Source: Streptomyces cyaneofuscatus (GTDB taxonomy: Bacteria; Actinomycetota; Actinomycetes; Streptomycetales; Streptomycetaceae). Taken from it: DNA of 64,000 nucleotides. Location: the NCBI RefSeq assembly GCF_000718135.1, contig NZ_JOEM01000036.1, positions 1-64,000 on the forward strand, written 5' to 3'. Numbering within the stretch: the stretch's first letter is position 1; each line of letters opens with the position of its first letter. Positions 35,180 to 43,588 of this stretch are shown here, piece after piece. The notes under the pieces were generated by a model. The model saw only the letters and a program-made list of their open reading frames with translations, was not told the origin of the DNA and made no database searches. The position numbers were made by a program, and so were the translations under genes.

Positions 35180-35214
35180 TGCCGGACCGGCGAACACTCC
35201 TCGCCGGTCCGGCA
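35180..35214. terminator. 14-bp perfect hairpin
   Basis: Arms tgccggaccggcga (35180-35193) and tcgccggtccggca (35201-35214) around a 7-base loop. It lies between the divergent small genes in a ~380-bp gap that otherwise shows no gene. No T-tract follows on either side, so termination is inferred from stem strength only. Confidence 0.6.
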
Positions 35215-35456
35215 TCCCACCCGCGGCCTACTTCGCCGACGAGTTCCAACCGGCCCACCCGGCGTTCCAACCGGCACACGACGCTGGAAGAGCCCTCGTG
35301 TATGCTGGCCCCCGGCAGAGCGGCACCAGTTTCATCAGGCGTGGGAACGGTAGGCACGTACTGACGGTCGGCTGCACCACGGCGCTTCGTACCGATCAAC
35401 GTTGTCCGAGCCCCTCTCTCTGCGTGATCGGTATTGGCGTGGGTACCTGGACGCGT

Positions 35457-35765
35457 ATGTTCAAGCATCGAAGGACCAGGGTGGCGTGTGCGCTGCTGGT
35501 TACCTGGGTCGTGATGACGGCCATGGAGCGGTGGCACGGGGGTACCTCGTGGGTAACTGCTGTGACGAACGCTTTGCTATGGGCATTGCTGCTAGCAGGC
35601 ACTTGGTGGTTCGTTGAGATGACGCAAGGACGATCAGCACGAACGGACGGCCTTCCGGCAGAACAGTGCAGCCCGGCGGCCCCTGAACTGCCAAGCCGCA
35701 GCCCCGCTCCCACTCCTAGGACCACCGAGGATGCGGATGCAGCTACGGAAGCGCAAAGTCACTGA
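35457..35765 (+). CDS. small membrane protein
   Basis: About 102 aa. MFKHRRTRVACALLVTWVVM (helix 1), TAMERWHGGTSWVTAVTNAL, LWALLLAGTWWFVEMTQG (helix 2), then a polar tail rich in Pro, Ser and Ala ending ATEAQSH. Positive residues before helix 1 fit cytoplasmic N and C termini. The start is weakly supported; a GTG at 35439 is in frame. Family unknown. Confidence 0.45.
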   Translation: MFKHRRTRVACALLVTWVVMTAMERWHGGTSWVTAVTNALLWALLLAGTWWFVEMTQGRSARTDGLPAEQCSPAAPELPSRSPAPTPRTTEDADAATEAQSH

Positions 35766-36209
35766 CCGCCCCCCTCTGTCTCCGTCGGCAACGATCCTCG
35801 CCACTGCGAAGCATTTCACCGGAGGACTACTGATTCACGCCTCCAACCGCTGCACGGTGTAGGGCCGCTTCTCTCTACTTTTCTGCAACTGATCTCCTCC
35901 AGGCCTTCATCCCCAACAACGGGAGGCACAGGAGCTACAGCTCCGCCGACCACCCGGCAGTCAAGCCCTACCGCGACGCCACACTCGTCCAGGACGGCAT
36001 CCCGCTGGCCAAGCGCGCGAGAGAAGGGCATGGGACAACGCGGTCGTACGAGAAGGCAGCTCGTACGGACCGGCGCACGACCCTGCCAGCCGGGACAGCA
36101 GCCGCGGGTGCCGACGGTGCGCGTACGGGAAGAGATCAGCCTGGTCATCCCTCTGCCACTCCGGGCGGGTTCCGCCTCTACACCGAGACCGACGCCACGC
36201 GGCGCGTCA
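35766..36209. other. 440-bp stretch with no assignable gene
   Basis: A plus-strand frame from ~35880 reads DLLQAFIPNNGRHRSYSSAD, then HPAVKPYRDATLVQDGIPLA, with plausible composition but no start, ribosome site or known family. It may be a decayed gene. Nothing else was seen. Confidence 0.35.
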
Positions 36210-36674
36210 TCATTCGCCGAATAATGCCGCTCGGCTTCGCCGCCCACGGTGGTCACCCGCGCCCCCGCCGCCGGTTGGAACCGCCTCCGACGAATCTTGG
36301 AGTCGAAGACCCAGCTTTCCACTGTGCGGACACAAACCGGCCGCACCGGCTGCAGGGATGGACATGCGGCGCAGGAGATCACGCGTCGCGCGCAGGTTCA
36401 AGGTGCTGCGCCATCTCACGTTCGGGTGACGGGAGCGCACATGCGACAGGGCGCGGGTCCCCAAGCCGGTGCTACGGAAGCGCTCCTCCAGGGTTACCTC
36501 GGTGATGACACCTTGTTCGCAATGGTCACAGATCCGATAGCGGACCTGGCCGACGACCTTGCGGATATGGACAAGGAGGAGGCATTCCTCGTCCGGGCGG
36601 GTGCCGCCGGGGACGCGGGAGGACAGGAACTCGATCGATCGGTAGACGAGGAGTCGACGCCGCAAGCGGCTCAT
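36210..36674 (-). CDS. GNAT-like hypothetical protein
   Basis: Up to 154 aa. MSRLRRRLLVYRSIEFLSSR, EECLLLVHIRKVVGQVRYRI, CDHCEQGVITEVTLEERFRS, then TGLGTRALSHVRSRHPNVRW. The R-x-x-G-x-G-T/A pattern in RSTGLGTRAL after a beta strand is that of the acetyl-CoA loop of GNAT folds, and a CxxC pair (CDHC) is present. I recall similar Streptomyces orphans of unknown role. The C-terminal ~35 residues (VPTGGGGAGDHRGRRSRAAL) look non-native, so the 3' end may be altered. Start ATG at 36674; upstream in-frame starts exist. Confidence 0.5.
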   Translation of the reverse strand: MSRLRRRLLVYRSIEFLSSRVPGGTRPDEECLLLVHIRKVVGQVRYRICDHCEQGVITEVTLEERFRSTGLGTRALSHVRSRHPNVRWRSTLNLRATRDLLRRMSIPAAGAAGLCPHSGKLGLRLQDSSEAVPTGGGGAGDHRGRRSRAALFGE

Positions 36675-36810
36675 GGGCCGGCGATGGCGAGAGTGCCGGT
36701 GGCTGTTATGACCGGTCGCCATTTCCTGAGCTTGAGAGGTCGGGCCGAACAGAGGTTTTGTAGGACGCGCATGGTGTCCGTGCATGCGAGCCCGCCTACC
36801 CGAAGACGCG

Positions 36811-37165
36811 TCATAGACACCCCTCTTGCGGTGAAAACCGCGACCGCGTCGGCCTGCTCTGCATCGTCGAACTCGGGCCCCGCGATCCCTCTGGGCTCGT
36901 GATCGCGGCACGATCACACCGGGGGGCGTCGCGCAAACGGATGCCGCCGAAGCCCAGAGTGCTGGCGGTGACGGCATTCGAGAAGTCCCACAGGTTGACC
37001 AGGACGCGGAGCTGGATGCCCGGCTTCCTGGTGCAGTCGCAGCAGGTCGCCGATAGATTCGGCGGGCGCCAGGGGCTCGACGGAGTCGGTGGACACGTAT
37101 GCGTACGGCGCAGGTTCACCGACGGGTCGGAAGTAGTCGAGGGGAGGCGGTAGGCGAAGAGCATC
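36811..37165 (-). pseudogene. frameshifted hypothetical gene
   Basis: On the minus strand one frame reads DYFRPVGEPAPYAYVSTDSV, then EPLAPAESIGDLLRLHQEAG. A second frame continues with IQLRVLVNLWDFSNAVTAST, LGFGGIRLRDAP. Together they look like one protein broken by a frameshift near 37020. I do not recognise the family and no start was fixed. Confidence 0.4.
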
Positions 37166-37180
37166 GACGGCGCTATGGTC

Positions 37181-37783
37181 TCAGCCTGCGTTCCGGTTCC
37201 GGCCCCGGCTCTTGCTTCGGTCCTGAGCCGAGCTGTGATAGTAGTCCTGGTTCGATCCTTGCCGTCCGCGTGTCACCGCCAGCACGCCTCCCACAAGGGC
37301 GATCACTGCAATAGCCAGGGCGATACTGACCCAGCCCTCGGTGTCCCAGTACACATCCTCCAGACTGATCAGCAAGGCAGCCTCATCAATGATCAGGGCC
37401 ATGCCCACACCGTAGGCGAGCCCCATCCAGGCACGCGCGCGGGCTGAACGTTGCACGAGCCCTGCCACGCCCACGACCGCAAGAAGCAGGATTCCCCACA
37501 CATAGTGGTGAATATGAACACCACCGGCCTGTACGTCTCCCACTCCGGCCACGTCGATATGGATCAGCCAGGTAAGTAGGCGCATACCGCCGAAGGTGAG
37601 GGCGAAGCCCCACCACGCGAGAACGAAGCCGCGGCGTTCGGAGGAGATGCCGGGCAGCAGGCGCAGCCACGGCGACCGGTGGGCCGCGCGGCTGGACGGC
37701 GCCCGGGGAGAGGTGTGCGAGGGCTGAGAGCTACCAGAGGTGTCGGAGGGAACGGACGGCTCTGATGCATCCGATGGCTTCAT
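37181..37783 (-). CDS. integral membrane protein with HIHHYVWG motif
   Basis: 200 aa. After a Ser/Pro-rich cytoplasmic leader come about four helices: FVLAWWGFALTFGGMRLLTW, HHYVWGILLLAVVGVAGLVQ, AWMGLAYGVGMALIIDEAAL, VSIALAIAVIALVGGVLAVT. The GGVHIHHYVWG sequence between helices 1 and 2 has clustered histidines on the outer side that could bind metal. IDEAALLISLEDVYWDTEGW is another conserved-looking block. Start ATG at 37783 with gaagag ahead, overlapping the upstream broken hydrolase by four bases (ATGA), so the pair was an operon. Confidence 0.7.
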   Translation of the reverse strand: MKPSDASEPSVPSDTSGSSQPSHTSPRAPSSRAAHRSPWLRLLPGISSERRGFVLAWWGFALTFGGMRLLTWLIHIDVAGVGDVQAGGVHIHHYVWGILLLAVVGVAGLVQRSARARAWMGLAYGVGMALIIDEAALLISLEDVYWDTEGWVSIALAIAVIALVGGVLAVTRGRQGSNQDYYHSSAQDRSKSRGRNRNAG

Positions 37784-38527
37784 GAGGTCTCTTCCGCGAA
37801 TGTCTCGATCAGCCGAGCTACGGCGTCTGGCGCGCTGTAGTGCGCGGCGTGCACGGCGTCTGATACCTCGGAGGTGCGCCCGTTGGCGACCAGCCGTGCT
37901 ACGCGTCGGGTCCATGCCTCGGAGACGATGATGTCATTGGCTCCGCGTACGACGAGCGTCGGCACGCCAACCCGGGCCAGGTGGCCCTCGAATGCCCCGT
38001 TGGCGTCCTGTGCGGCGTGGCGGAGGGACGCGGCGAAGGCCAGGGGGCCGGTCAACAGGTAGTCCGCCCCGGCCACTTTTAGGGGGGAGGGCGGTTCTCA
38101 AACGCGTCCGCGAGCAGCTGGCCGCTCTGACGCCAGACGGACGCCCCGGGTGTGAGCGCCGGACCTAGCAGTACGAGCCGGTGGACCAGATTTGCGTGGC
38201 GAGCGACGAGGTCAGCAGCAACCTGGCAGCCGACCGAGTTGGCCACCAGCATGCTCGGTCTCGGCACAAGCCGCCGGTGCCAGCAGGCGAGGGCATCAGC
38301 GGTCTGCACCACGTCGGCCACCCGGCGCACCGCGGTCCGTGATCGCGCGTTGCCGGTAGGTCCGGGACGAGCACAGTGGCCCCGTTCGCCGCGAGCCGTC
38401 GCGCCAGCGGCCCGAAGTAGCTTCCGGACAAGCCGAGTCCGTGCACCAGCACCACCGCAGGAGCACCCGCACATGGCGGGGGGCCGAGGACACGAGCGAA
38501 GAGACCGGCACGGGTGCGCTGTTCCAT
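37780..38527 (-). pseudogene. alpha/beta hydrolase with two frameshifts
   Basis: Three consecutive pieces in different frames give one hydrolase. MEQRTRAGLFARVLGPPPCA plus VVLVHGLGLSGSYFGPLARR (HG motif) is followed by PSMLVANSVGCQVAADLVAR (an N-S-V-G elbow in place of GHSxG). After a break at the aaaag/ggggg tract near 38085 comes VGVPTLVVRGANDIIVSEAW (acid loop) and VSDAVHAAHYSAPDAVARLI (His region). The first break lies near 38340. Homopolymer-adjacent shifts could be sequencing errors, so the gene may be intact in the organism. Confidence 0.65.
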
Positions 38528-38544
38528 CTGTCTACTATCTCCCC

Positions 38545-38770
38545 TTCGGCAGTGCCGGGCCCGGGTCCGGGTCTCGTAGCCGGGGTTCACCACAGGGGCT
38601 AGCCGATGTCGCACTCCGAGACGAGCAGGCGACCACCGAGGTGGACAGGTCCTGCATCCGGGTCGTGCCGTCCCCGAGGCGAGCGAACGCGTCAAGGAGG
38701 CCGACCCAGACGTTCACCCCGAACAGCAGGTCCGACAGGTCGATCCTCGGCAGCATCCTCTCGACCCGCC
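38545..38770 (-). pseudogene. Tn3-family transposase fragment
   Basis: Reading leftward: RVERMLPRIDLSDLLFGVNV, then WVGLLDAFARLGDGTTRMQD and LSTSVVAC. A frame shift follows, with LVSECDIGL..PVVNPGYE. This matches the order (P-R-I/V-D-L-x-x-L-L-x-x-V, then ...ALLVxxGCNxGLxPVxxPG) of the Tn3 transposase catalytic-region start. Only ~75 codons remain; no terminal repeats were found nearby. Confidence 0.6.
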
Positions 38771-38799
38771 GCGCAGCCGGGCCTGCGATTTCGGCCTGT

Positions 38800-38929
38800 C
38801 GAGCTGGACGCGGGCGTTTACACCGCCCCGTACGGCGAGGAGACCGCCTGGTCCTTCCCGCCCGCCTGCGGTGAGGTCGCGGACGGCTGGCTGCGCGGCC
38901 GCGGAGCGGTCGACTCCAGGCCGAGGTAG
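38800..38929 (+). pseudogene. M20 metallopeptidase fragment
   Basis: A short plus-strand piece reads TAPYGEETAWSFPPACGEVA, then DGWLRGRGAVDS, the characteristic M20 segment leading to the bridging-Asp motif GRGAVDSK. It stops at 38929. No upstream or downstream peptidase sequence is present. Confidence 0.5.
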
Positions 38930-39009
38930 GAGTCGGCGGCTGCGGATGAGTGCATCGCCTTCCGCGAGGGCGAGGAACCGCCTCCGTCAACCGTCGTCGA
39001 CGGCCTTCG

Positions 39010-39813
39010 TCAGCTGCGCTCGCCCGCCGTTATCAGGCCCGCTTCGTACGCGGCGATCACCGCCTGTGCCCGGTCGCGGACCTGGAGCTTGGCGAAGAGT
39101 GCGGTGATGTGGTTCTTGACCGTCGATGTGCTGATGAACATCTCGGCGGCGATCCCCGCGTTGTCCAAGCCGCCGGCGATCAGCCGCCACACCTCGCGCT
39201 CGCGCGGTGTCAACTGGTCCAGGACATCCGCCGCAGGTCCGGTCCTCGCAGGCTGGACGGGATGCCGCGGGGCCCTCACGTACGAGGAGATGAGGCGGGT
39301 CAGCAGACGCGGGGCGACCACCGCCTCGCCGGTGTGGACCACGCGCAGGGCGGTGACCAGTTCCTCGGGCGAGATGTCTTTGGGCAGGAAGCCGCAGGCG
39401 CCCGCGCGCAGGGCGCCGACGACGTGCTCGTCCATGTCGAAGGTGCTCAGCGCGAGCACCCGGCAGTCCGGCACCAGCTGGGTGAGTTGTTCGGTGGCGG
39501 CGATGCCGTCCAGCACCGGCATGCGGATGTCCATGAGGACGACGTCGGGTCGCAGTCGTCTCGCGAGTTCCACGGCCTGTGCGCCGTCGGCTGCCTCGCC
39601 GACGACCTCGATGCCAAGTTCGGGCCCGATCATAAGTACCAGGCCACGGCGTACGAGGAGCTGGTCGTCGGCGATCAGCACACGGATGGCAACCGGGACG
39701 GATTCGTCCGTAGTGTCTGCCCCGTCCGTTTCGTGCGCTGCCCCCGTCATATCCGCCCTGCCCGCCATGCCCGCCGCCCCCGGCCCGCTCGTACCGTCTG
39801 TCGTTCCGTTCAC
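39010..39813 (-). CDS. NarL/LuxR-family response regulator
   Basis: 267 aa. After a disordered ~40-residue leader, the receiver domain shows IRVLIADDQLLVRRGLVLMI (acidic pair D49/D50), VVLMDIRMP with phospho-acceptor D95, ALSTFDMDEHVVGALRAGAC and GFLPKDI with the conserved lysine. The C-terminal LuxR HTH is LTPREREVWRLIAGGLDNAG then TVKNHITALFAKLQVRDRAQ. The GTG start overlaps the stop of the sensor kinase gene (GTGA), so the two are translationally coupled. Target genes unknown; the divergent MMPL exporter is the obvious candidate. Confidence 0.88.
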   Translation of the reverse strand: MNGTTDGTSGPGAAGMAGRADMTGAAHETDGADTTDESVPVAIRVLIADDQLLVRRGLVLMIGPELGIEVVGEAADGAQAVELARRLRPDVVLMDIRMPVLDGIAATEQLTQLVPDCRVLALSTFDMDEHVVGALRAGACGFLPKDISPEELVTALRVVHTGEAVVAPRLLTRLISSYVRAPRHPVQPARTGPAADVLDQLTPREREVWRLIAGGLDNAGIAAEMFISTSTVKNHITALFAKLQVRDRAQAVIAAYEAGLITAGERS

Positions 39814-41006
39814 CGCAGTGCCCCTTCTTCCTTCGGCAGCGGCAGCCGCGCCGTGACCCGGTAGCCCCGCCCTTGGCTCCGGCCCGTCCACAAGGAACCA
39901 CCGTGCAGCGCGACGCGTTCCCGCATGCCGATCAGGCCGTACCCGGAGCCGGACACGGACCCGGACCCGGAGCTGCCAGCCGCCCCTTCTCCGTCGTCCC
40001 GTACGTCCACCACCGTCTCGTGGTCGGCGTACGTGAGGCGTACGCATGCATGGGCGCCGCTTCCCCCGTGCTTGCGGGCGTTGGTCAGCGCCTCCTGCAC
40101 GACGCGGAACACCGTCAGCTGCATGCCCCCCGGCAGCTGACGGGGAGCCCCCCGGACGTCGAACTCCGTAGGCATGCCAGCCTCGCACGACTCGGCGACG
40201 ATCCGGTCCAGGTCCGCGATCCCCGGCTGGGGAGCGGTCGACGCCTCCCGCGTGTCGCCGTCGGCCCGCAGGACGTCGAGGAGTTCCCGCATCTCATGCA
40301 GTGCCGTGCGCCCCAGGCCCTCCAGGGTGACAAGGGCGTCTCGCGCGATCTCGGGATTCCGGTCGAGGTTGGCGCGGGCGCCGCCCGCCATCAGCTGCAT
40401 CGTCGTGACGTGGTGGGCGACGATGTCGTGCATCTCGCGGGCGATACGGCGGCGTTCGTCCGCCACTGCCCGCTCGGCGAGCAGTCCGCGGTGGGCGTCG
40501 ACCTCCCGCTGCCAGCGGTTCATCACGAGCCCGGCGGCGACCACGAACAACACGGCCGCACCGTTTCCCGCCAGTTTCAGGAGCGAGCCCTGCGACCAAG
40601 GCTCCCGCGCGGCCAGGGGCAGCACCGCACTCGCCAGGACTGCCGGTACATATACGGCGGCGCCCCGGACGCGTACGACGGAATAGAGGGCGACGATCAT
40701 AGAGGCGTTGAGTCCCTGTCCCACCGGCCAGCTGAGATGGACGCTGAGACCGAGAGCCAGGACGGCGGCGAATGTGAGCACCGGGGCTCGTCGGCGGGCG
40801 AGGAGCGCCAGGCCGGACACCGTCATCAGCAGACAGCCGGCCACGGGGACGAACCCCTGGGTGTCCTGGCTGCTGAGGGTGAAGCCGATCAGGTCAAGGG
40901 CCGCCGCGCCGACGGCGACGAGGGCGTCGTTGCGGGTCCAGGGCAGCGCCTCGGCGAAGGGCAGTGAGCCGTGCTTCGCGGCGGGCTCGGCGTGGGCCGT
41001 GGGCAT
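39810..41006 (-). CDS. sensor histidine kinase (HisKA_3 type)
   Basis: 398 aa. Several N-terminal membrane helices (NDALVAVGAAALDLIGFTLS, FVPVAGCLLMTVSGLALLAR, VLTFAAVLALGLSVHLSWPV, ASMIVALYSVVRVRGAAVYV, LAGNGAAVLFVVAAGLVMNR) are followed by the dimerisation box ERRRIAREMHDIVAHHVTTM with H193, and an HATPase domain (VVQEALTNARKHG N-box, VDVRDDGEGA G1, GYGLIGMRERV G2). No large extracellular sensor, so an intramembrane-sensing type, as in envelope-stress and antibiotic-sensing kinases. ATG at 41006 with gaggaagg ahead. Operon with the response regulator. Confidence 0.9.
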   Translation of the reverse strand: MPTAHAEPAAKHGSLPFAEALPWTRNDALVAVGAAALDLIGFTLSSQDTQGFVPVAGCLLMTVSGLALLARRRAPVLTFAAVLALGLSVHLSWPVGQGLNASMIVALYSVVRVRGAAVYVPAVLASAVLPLAAREPWSQGSLLKLAGNGAAVLFVVAAGLVMNRWQREVDAHRGLLAERAVADERRRIAREMHDIVAHHVTTMQLMAGGARANLDRNPEIARDALVTLEGLGRTALHEMRELLDVLRADGDTREASTAPQPGIADLDRIVAESCEAGMPTEFDVRGAPRQLPGGMQLTVFRVVQEALTNARKHGGSGAHACVRLTYADHETVVDVRDDGEGAAGSSGSGSVSGSGYGLIGMRERVALHGGSLWTGRSQGRGYRVTARLPLPKEEGALR

Positions 41007-41253
41007 CGTGTTCCTTCCTCGGCCCCGTCTTGGGCGCCTCACCACCATTCTCCCCGGGTTCCCGCCGAGGACGTGGGGCCCCAGGACGATACCGGTCCAG
41101 GAGCAGGGTCCCGGTCCGGGACTCGGCGGCACCATGCTCCCGACCCGCATCTCATTCCCGGCTCGGACGATCCGGCACGTTCTCGCTGATGTCCTAGAGG
41201 CAGGCCGGGCCCCCCGGCGCAAACCCTCACCACCTCTCTACCGGAGGCACGCT

Positions 41254-43515
41254 GTGATCCGCGCCCTGACCGGGTTCTCGACCCGCCATCCCTGGAAGGT
41301 CATCGCCTTGTGGTCGGTGATCGGCATCTTTCTCGCCGTAGTCGCCGGAGCGTTGATGCCCCGCGCGATGCAGGCGCAGACAGGCGACTTCCTGCCGAAG
41401 GACTACGACTCGGCCGCCGCCCTGCGGACCGCCGACGAAAGGTTCGGCGTGACCTCCGACGCCGGCACGTTCACCGTCCTGGTCGGCAGACCGGACCGCG
41501 GGCCCCTGACCAGCGCCGACCGGAAGAACATCGTGTCCGTGGCGAAGGAGCTGGGCAGCCGCCGCGTGACGATGCCGGACCCGCAGGACACCCCAAGCAC
41601 GAGCGACGACCAGATTCCGTTGCTGGTTAGGGACTACTCGCAGACACCCGAGGTCGGCGTGGGCATGACCGCTCCGGACCGCACGTTCACGCTGCTGTCG
41701 GTGCGGCTGGAGGGAAACACCGTCGACCCAGGCATGCACAACCTGTTCCGGGCGTTCCGTGAGCACAGCGAAGATGCCTTCGCCGAGGCGCGCCTGCGAA
41801 CCGGGTTCACCGGTGGCCTCGCCGACCAGGTCGACACCCGCGACGCCGAGGAGCCCACCCAGCGCATCGTCGGCATGCTGATGCTGGGCCTGATCGTCCT
41901 GGTGAACGTGCTGGTGTTCCGCAGTGTGTGCGCCGCGCTCATCCCGCTGCTCGCGGTCGTCATCGTGGGCGGCGCGGCGACCGGTGTAATCGTCGGTGGC
42001 GCCCTGCTCACCGGCACCGATCTCGACACATCGACGCCCAGCATGATCAGCGTCGTCCTCATCGGCATCGGCGTCGACTACTTCCTGTTCCTGCTCTTCC
42101 GCTTCCGCGAACTCCTGCGGGAACGCCCAGAGGCGCCCCCGCGCGCCGTCGCCGCCGAGGTCGGGGCCCGCGTCGGCACTGCCATCACCTCCGCCGCCCT
42201 CACCATCGTGGCCGCCTTCGCCACCCTGGGCATCGCCACCTACGGCGGGTTCCAGGTGCTCGGTCCCGCCGTCGCCGTGGCCGTACTCGTCATGCTCCTC
42301 GCCAGCCTCACCCTGATGCCCGCCCTCCTCGCGGCCACGGGCCGCCGCATGTTCTGGCCCTCCCGCACCCTGGAACGCACGCCACGCCCCGGACTCGCCG
42401 GGCGCGCCGGAGACTTCGTGTCCCGCAGGCCGCTGGCCGCGCTCCTCGCCGGTACCGCCCTGCTGGGCGCGCTCGCGGCGGGCATGACCGGCATCCGCAT
42501 GGACTTCGGCCAAGGCGGAACCCCTCACGAGACCCGGGCCGCCGCCACCGCCTCAGAGATCGCCCGCGCCCTCCCGGCCGGCGTGTCCGACCCAGCCACC
42601 GTCTACATCACCGCCTCCGAGGGCAACAGAGTCACCCCCCGGTCCCTGGGCGCGCTCTCCGATGAACTGGCCCGAATCGAAGGCGTCGGCAAGGTGAGCA
42701 CCCCCACACTCAACGAGCGGGGCGACGCCGCCCGCATCGACCTCTACCTGACCTCCGAGTCCCAGACGCAGGCGGCCCGCGACCTGGTCTCGGGTCCGGT
42801 CCGCGACACCGTCGCGGCCCACACCCCGAAGGGCCTCGAAGCCCATGTCGGCGGCACTGCGGCCATATTCGCGGACCTCTCCACCGCGGTCGACGAGGAC
42901 CTGAGGACTGTCTTCCCCGTGGCCGCGGGCCTGATCGCACTGATCCTGCTCGTGCTGCTGCGCAGCGTGCTCGCCCCCGTCGTCCTGCTGCTCTCCGTGG
43001 GACTGTGCTTCGCCGCCACGCTCGGTGCGTCGACCCTCGTCTTCCAGCACGCCCTCGACAAGCCCGGCGTCAATTTCGTCCTGCCGCTCGTGCTGTTCCT
43101 CTTCGTCGTCGCGATCGGTACCGACTACAACATCCTGATCAGCGACCGCATCCGCGAGGAGATGCAGGGTCCGCGCAGGACCCGCGACGCCGTCGCCCGC
43201 GCCGTACGGCACACCGCTCCGGCCATCGCCACCGCAGGCATCGTCCTTGCAGCGTCCTTCGGCAGCCTCGCCGTCGGCTCAAACCCATCAACCCAGCAGA
43301 TCGGCTTCGCGACGGGGCTCGGCATCCTGCTCTCGGCGTTCGTTGTGTCGGTCGTGTTCGTCCCGGCCGCGGCTGCGCTTCTCGGCCGCGGAATCTGGTG
43401 GCCGGTACGCCCGCGCAGGCATACCGGCCACGGCGAGCACCCGAAAGCCACCGCACCCAAGGACGCCGCGACGGACCACCACCCGCGTCCCCTCGCCGTC
43501 CCGCCCGCACGCTGA
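41254..43515 (+). CDS. MMPL-family RND exporter
   Basis: 753 aa with 12 predicted helices in two repeats. ALTGFSTRHPWKVIALWSVI is helix 1; the extracytoplasmic porter domain follows. IGIGVDYFLFLLFRFREL near residue 270 and VAIGTDYNILISDRIREEM near 618 carry the paired Asp-Tyr proton-relay motifs of MMPL proteins. Related exporters move lipids, siderophores or drugs. The GTG at 41254 has ggagg at good spacing. Divergent from the two-component operon 247 bp away and followed 73 bp later by a secreted serine hydrolase. Confidence 0.9.
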   Translation: MIRALTGFSTRHPWKVIALWSVIGIFLAVVAGALMPRAMQAQTGDFLPKDYDSAAALRTADERFGVTSDAGTFTVLVGRPDRGPLTSADRKNIVSVAKELGSRRVTMPDPQDTPSTSDDQIPLLVRDYSQTPEVGVGMTAPDRTFTLLSVRLEGNTVDPGMHNLFRAFREHSEDAFAEARLRTGFTGGLADQVDTRDAEEPTQRIVGMLMLGLIVLVNVLVFRSVCAALIPLLAVVIVGGAATGVIVGGALLTGTDLDTSTPSMISVVLIGIGVDYFLFLLFRFRELLRERPEAPPRAVAAEVGARVGTAITSAALTIVAAFATLGIATYGGFQVLGPAVAVAVLVMLLASLTLMPALLAATGRRMFWPSRTLERTPRPGLAGRAGDFVSRRPLAALLAGTALLGALAAGMTGIRMDFGQGGTPHETRAAATASEIARALPAGVSDPATVYITASEGNRVTPRSLGALSDELARIEGVGKVSTPTLNERGDAARIDLYLTSESQTQAARDLVSGPVRDTVAAHTPKGLEAHVGGTAAIFADLSTAVDEDLRTVFPVAAGLIALILLVLLRSVLAPVVLLLSVGLCFAATLGASTLVFQHALDKPGVNFVLPLVLFLFVVAIGTDYNILISDRIREEMQGPRRTRDAVARAVRHTAPAIATAGIVLAASFGSLAVGSNPSTQQIGFATGLGILLSAFVVSVVFVPAAAALLGRGIWWPVRPRRHTGHGEHPKATAPKDAATDHHPRPLAVPPAR

Positions 43516-43588
43516 CCGCCTCCTTCCCCAACCCCCCGGCCTGTGCACACGAACGCTCCAGGCCCGACCCCAACCGAGGGAGCCATCC

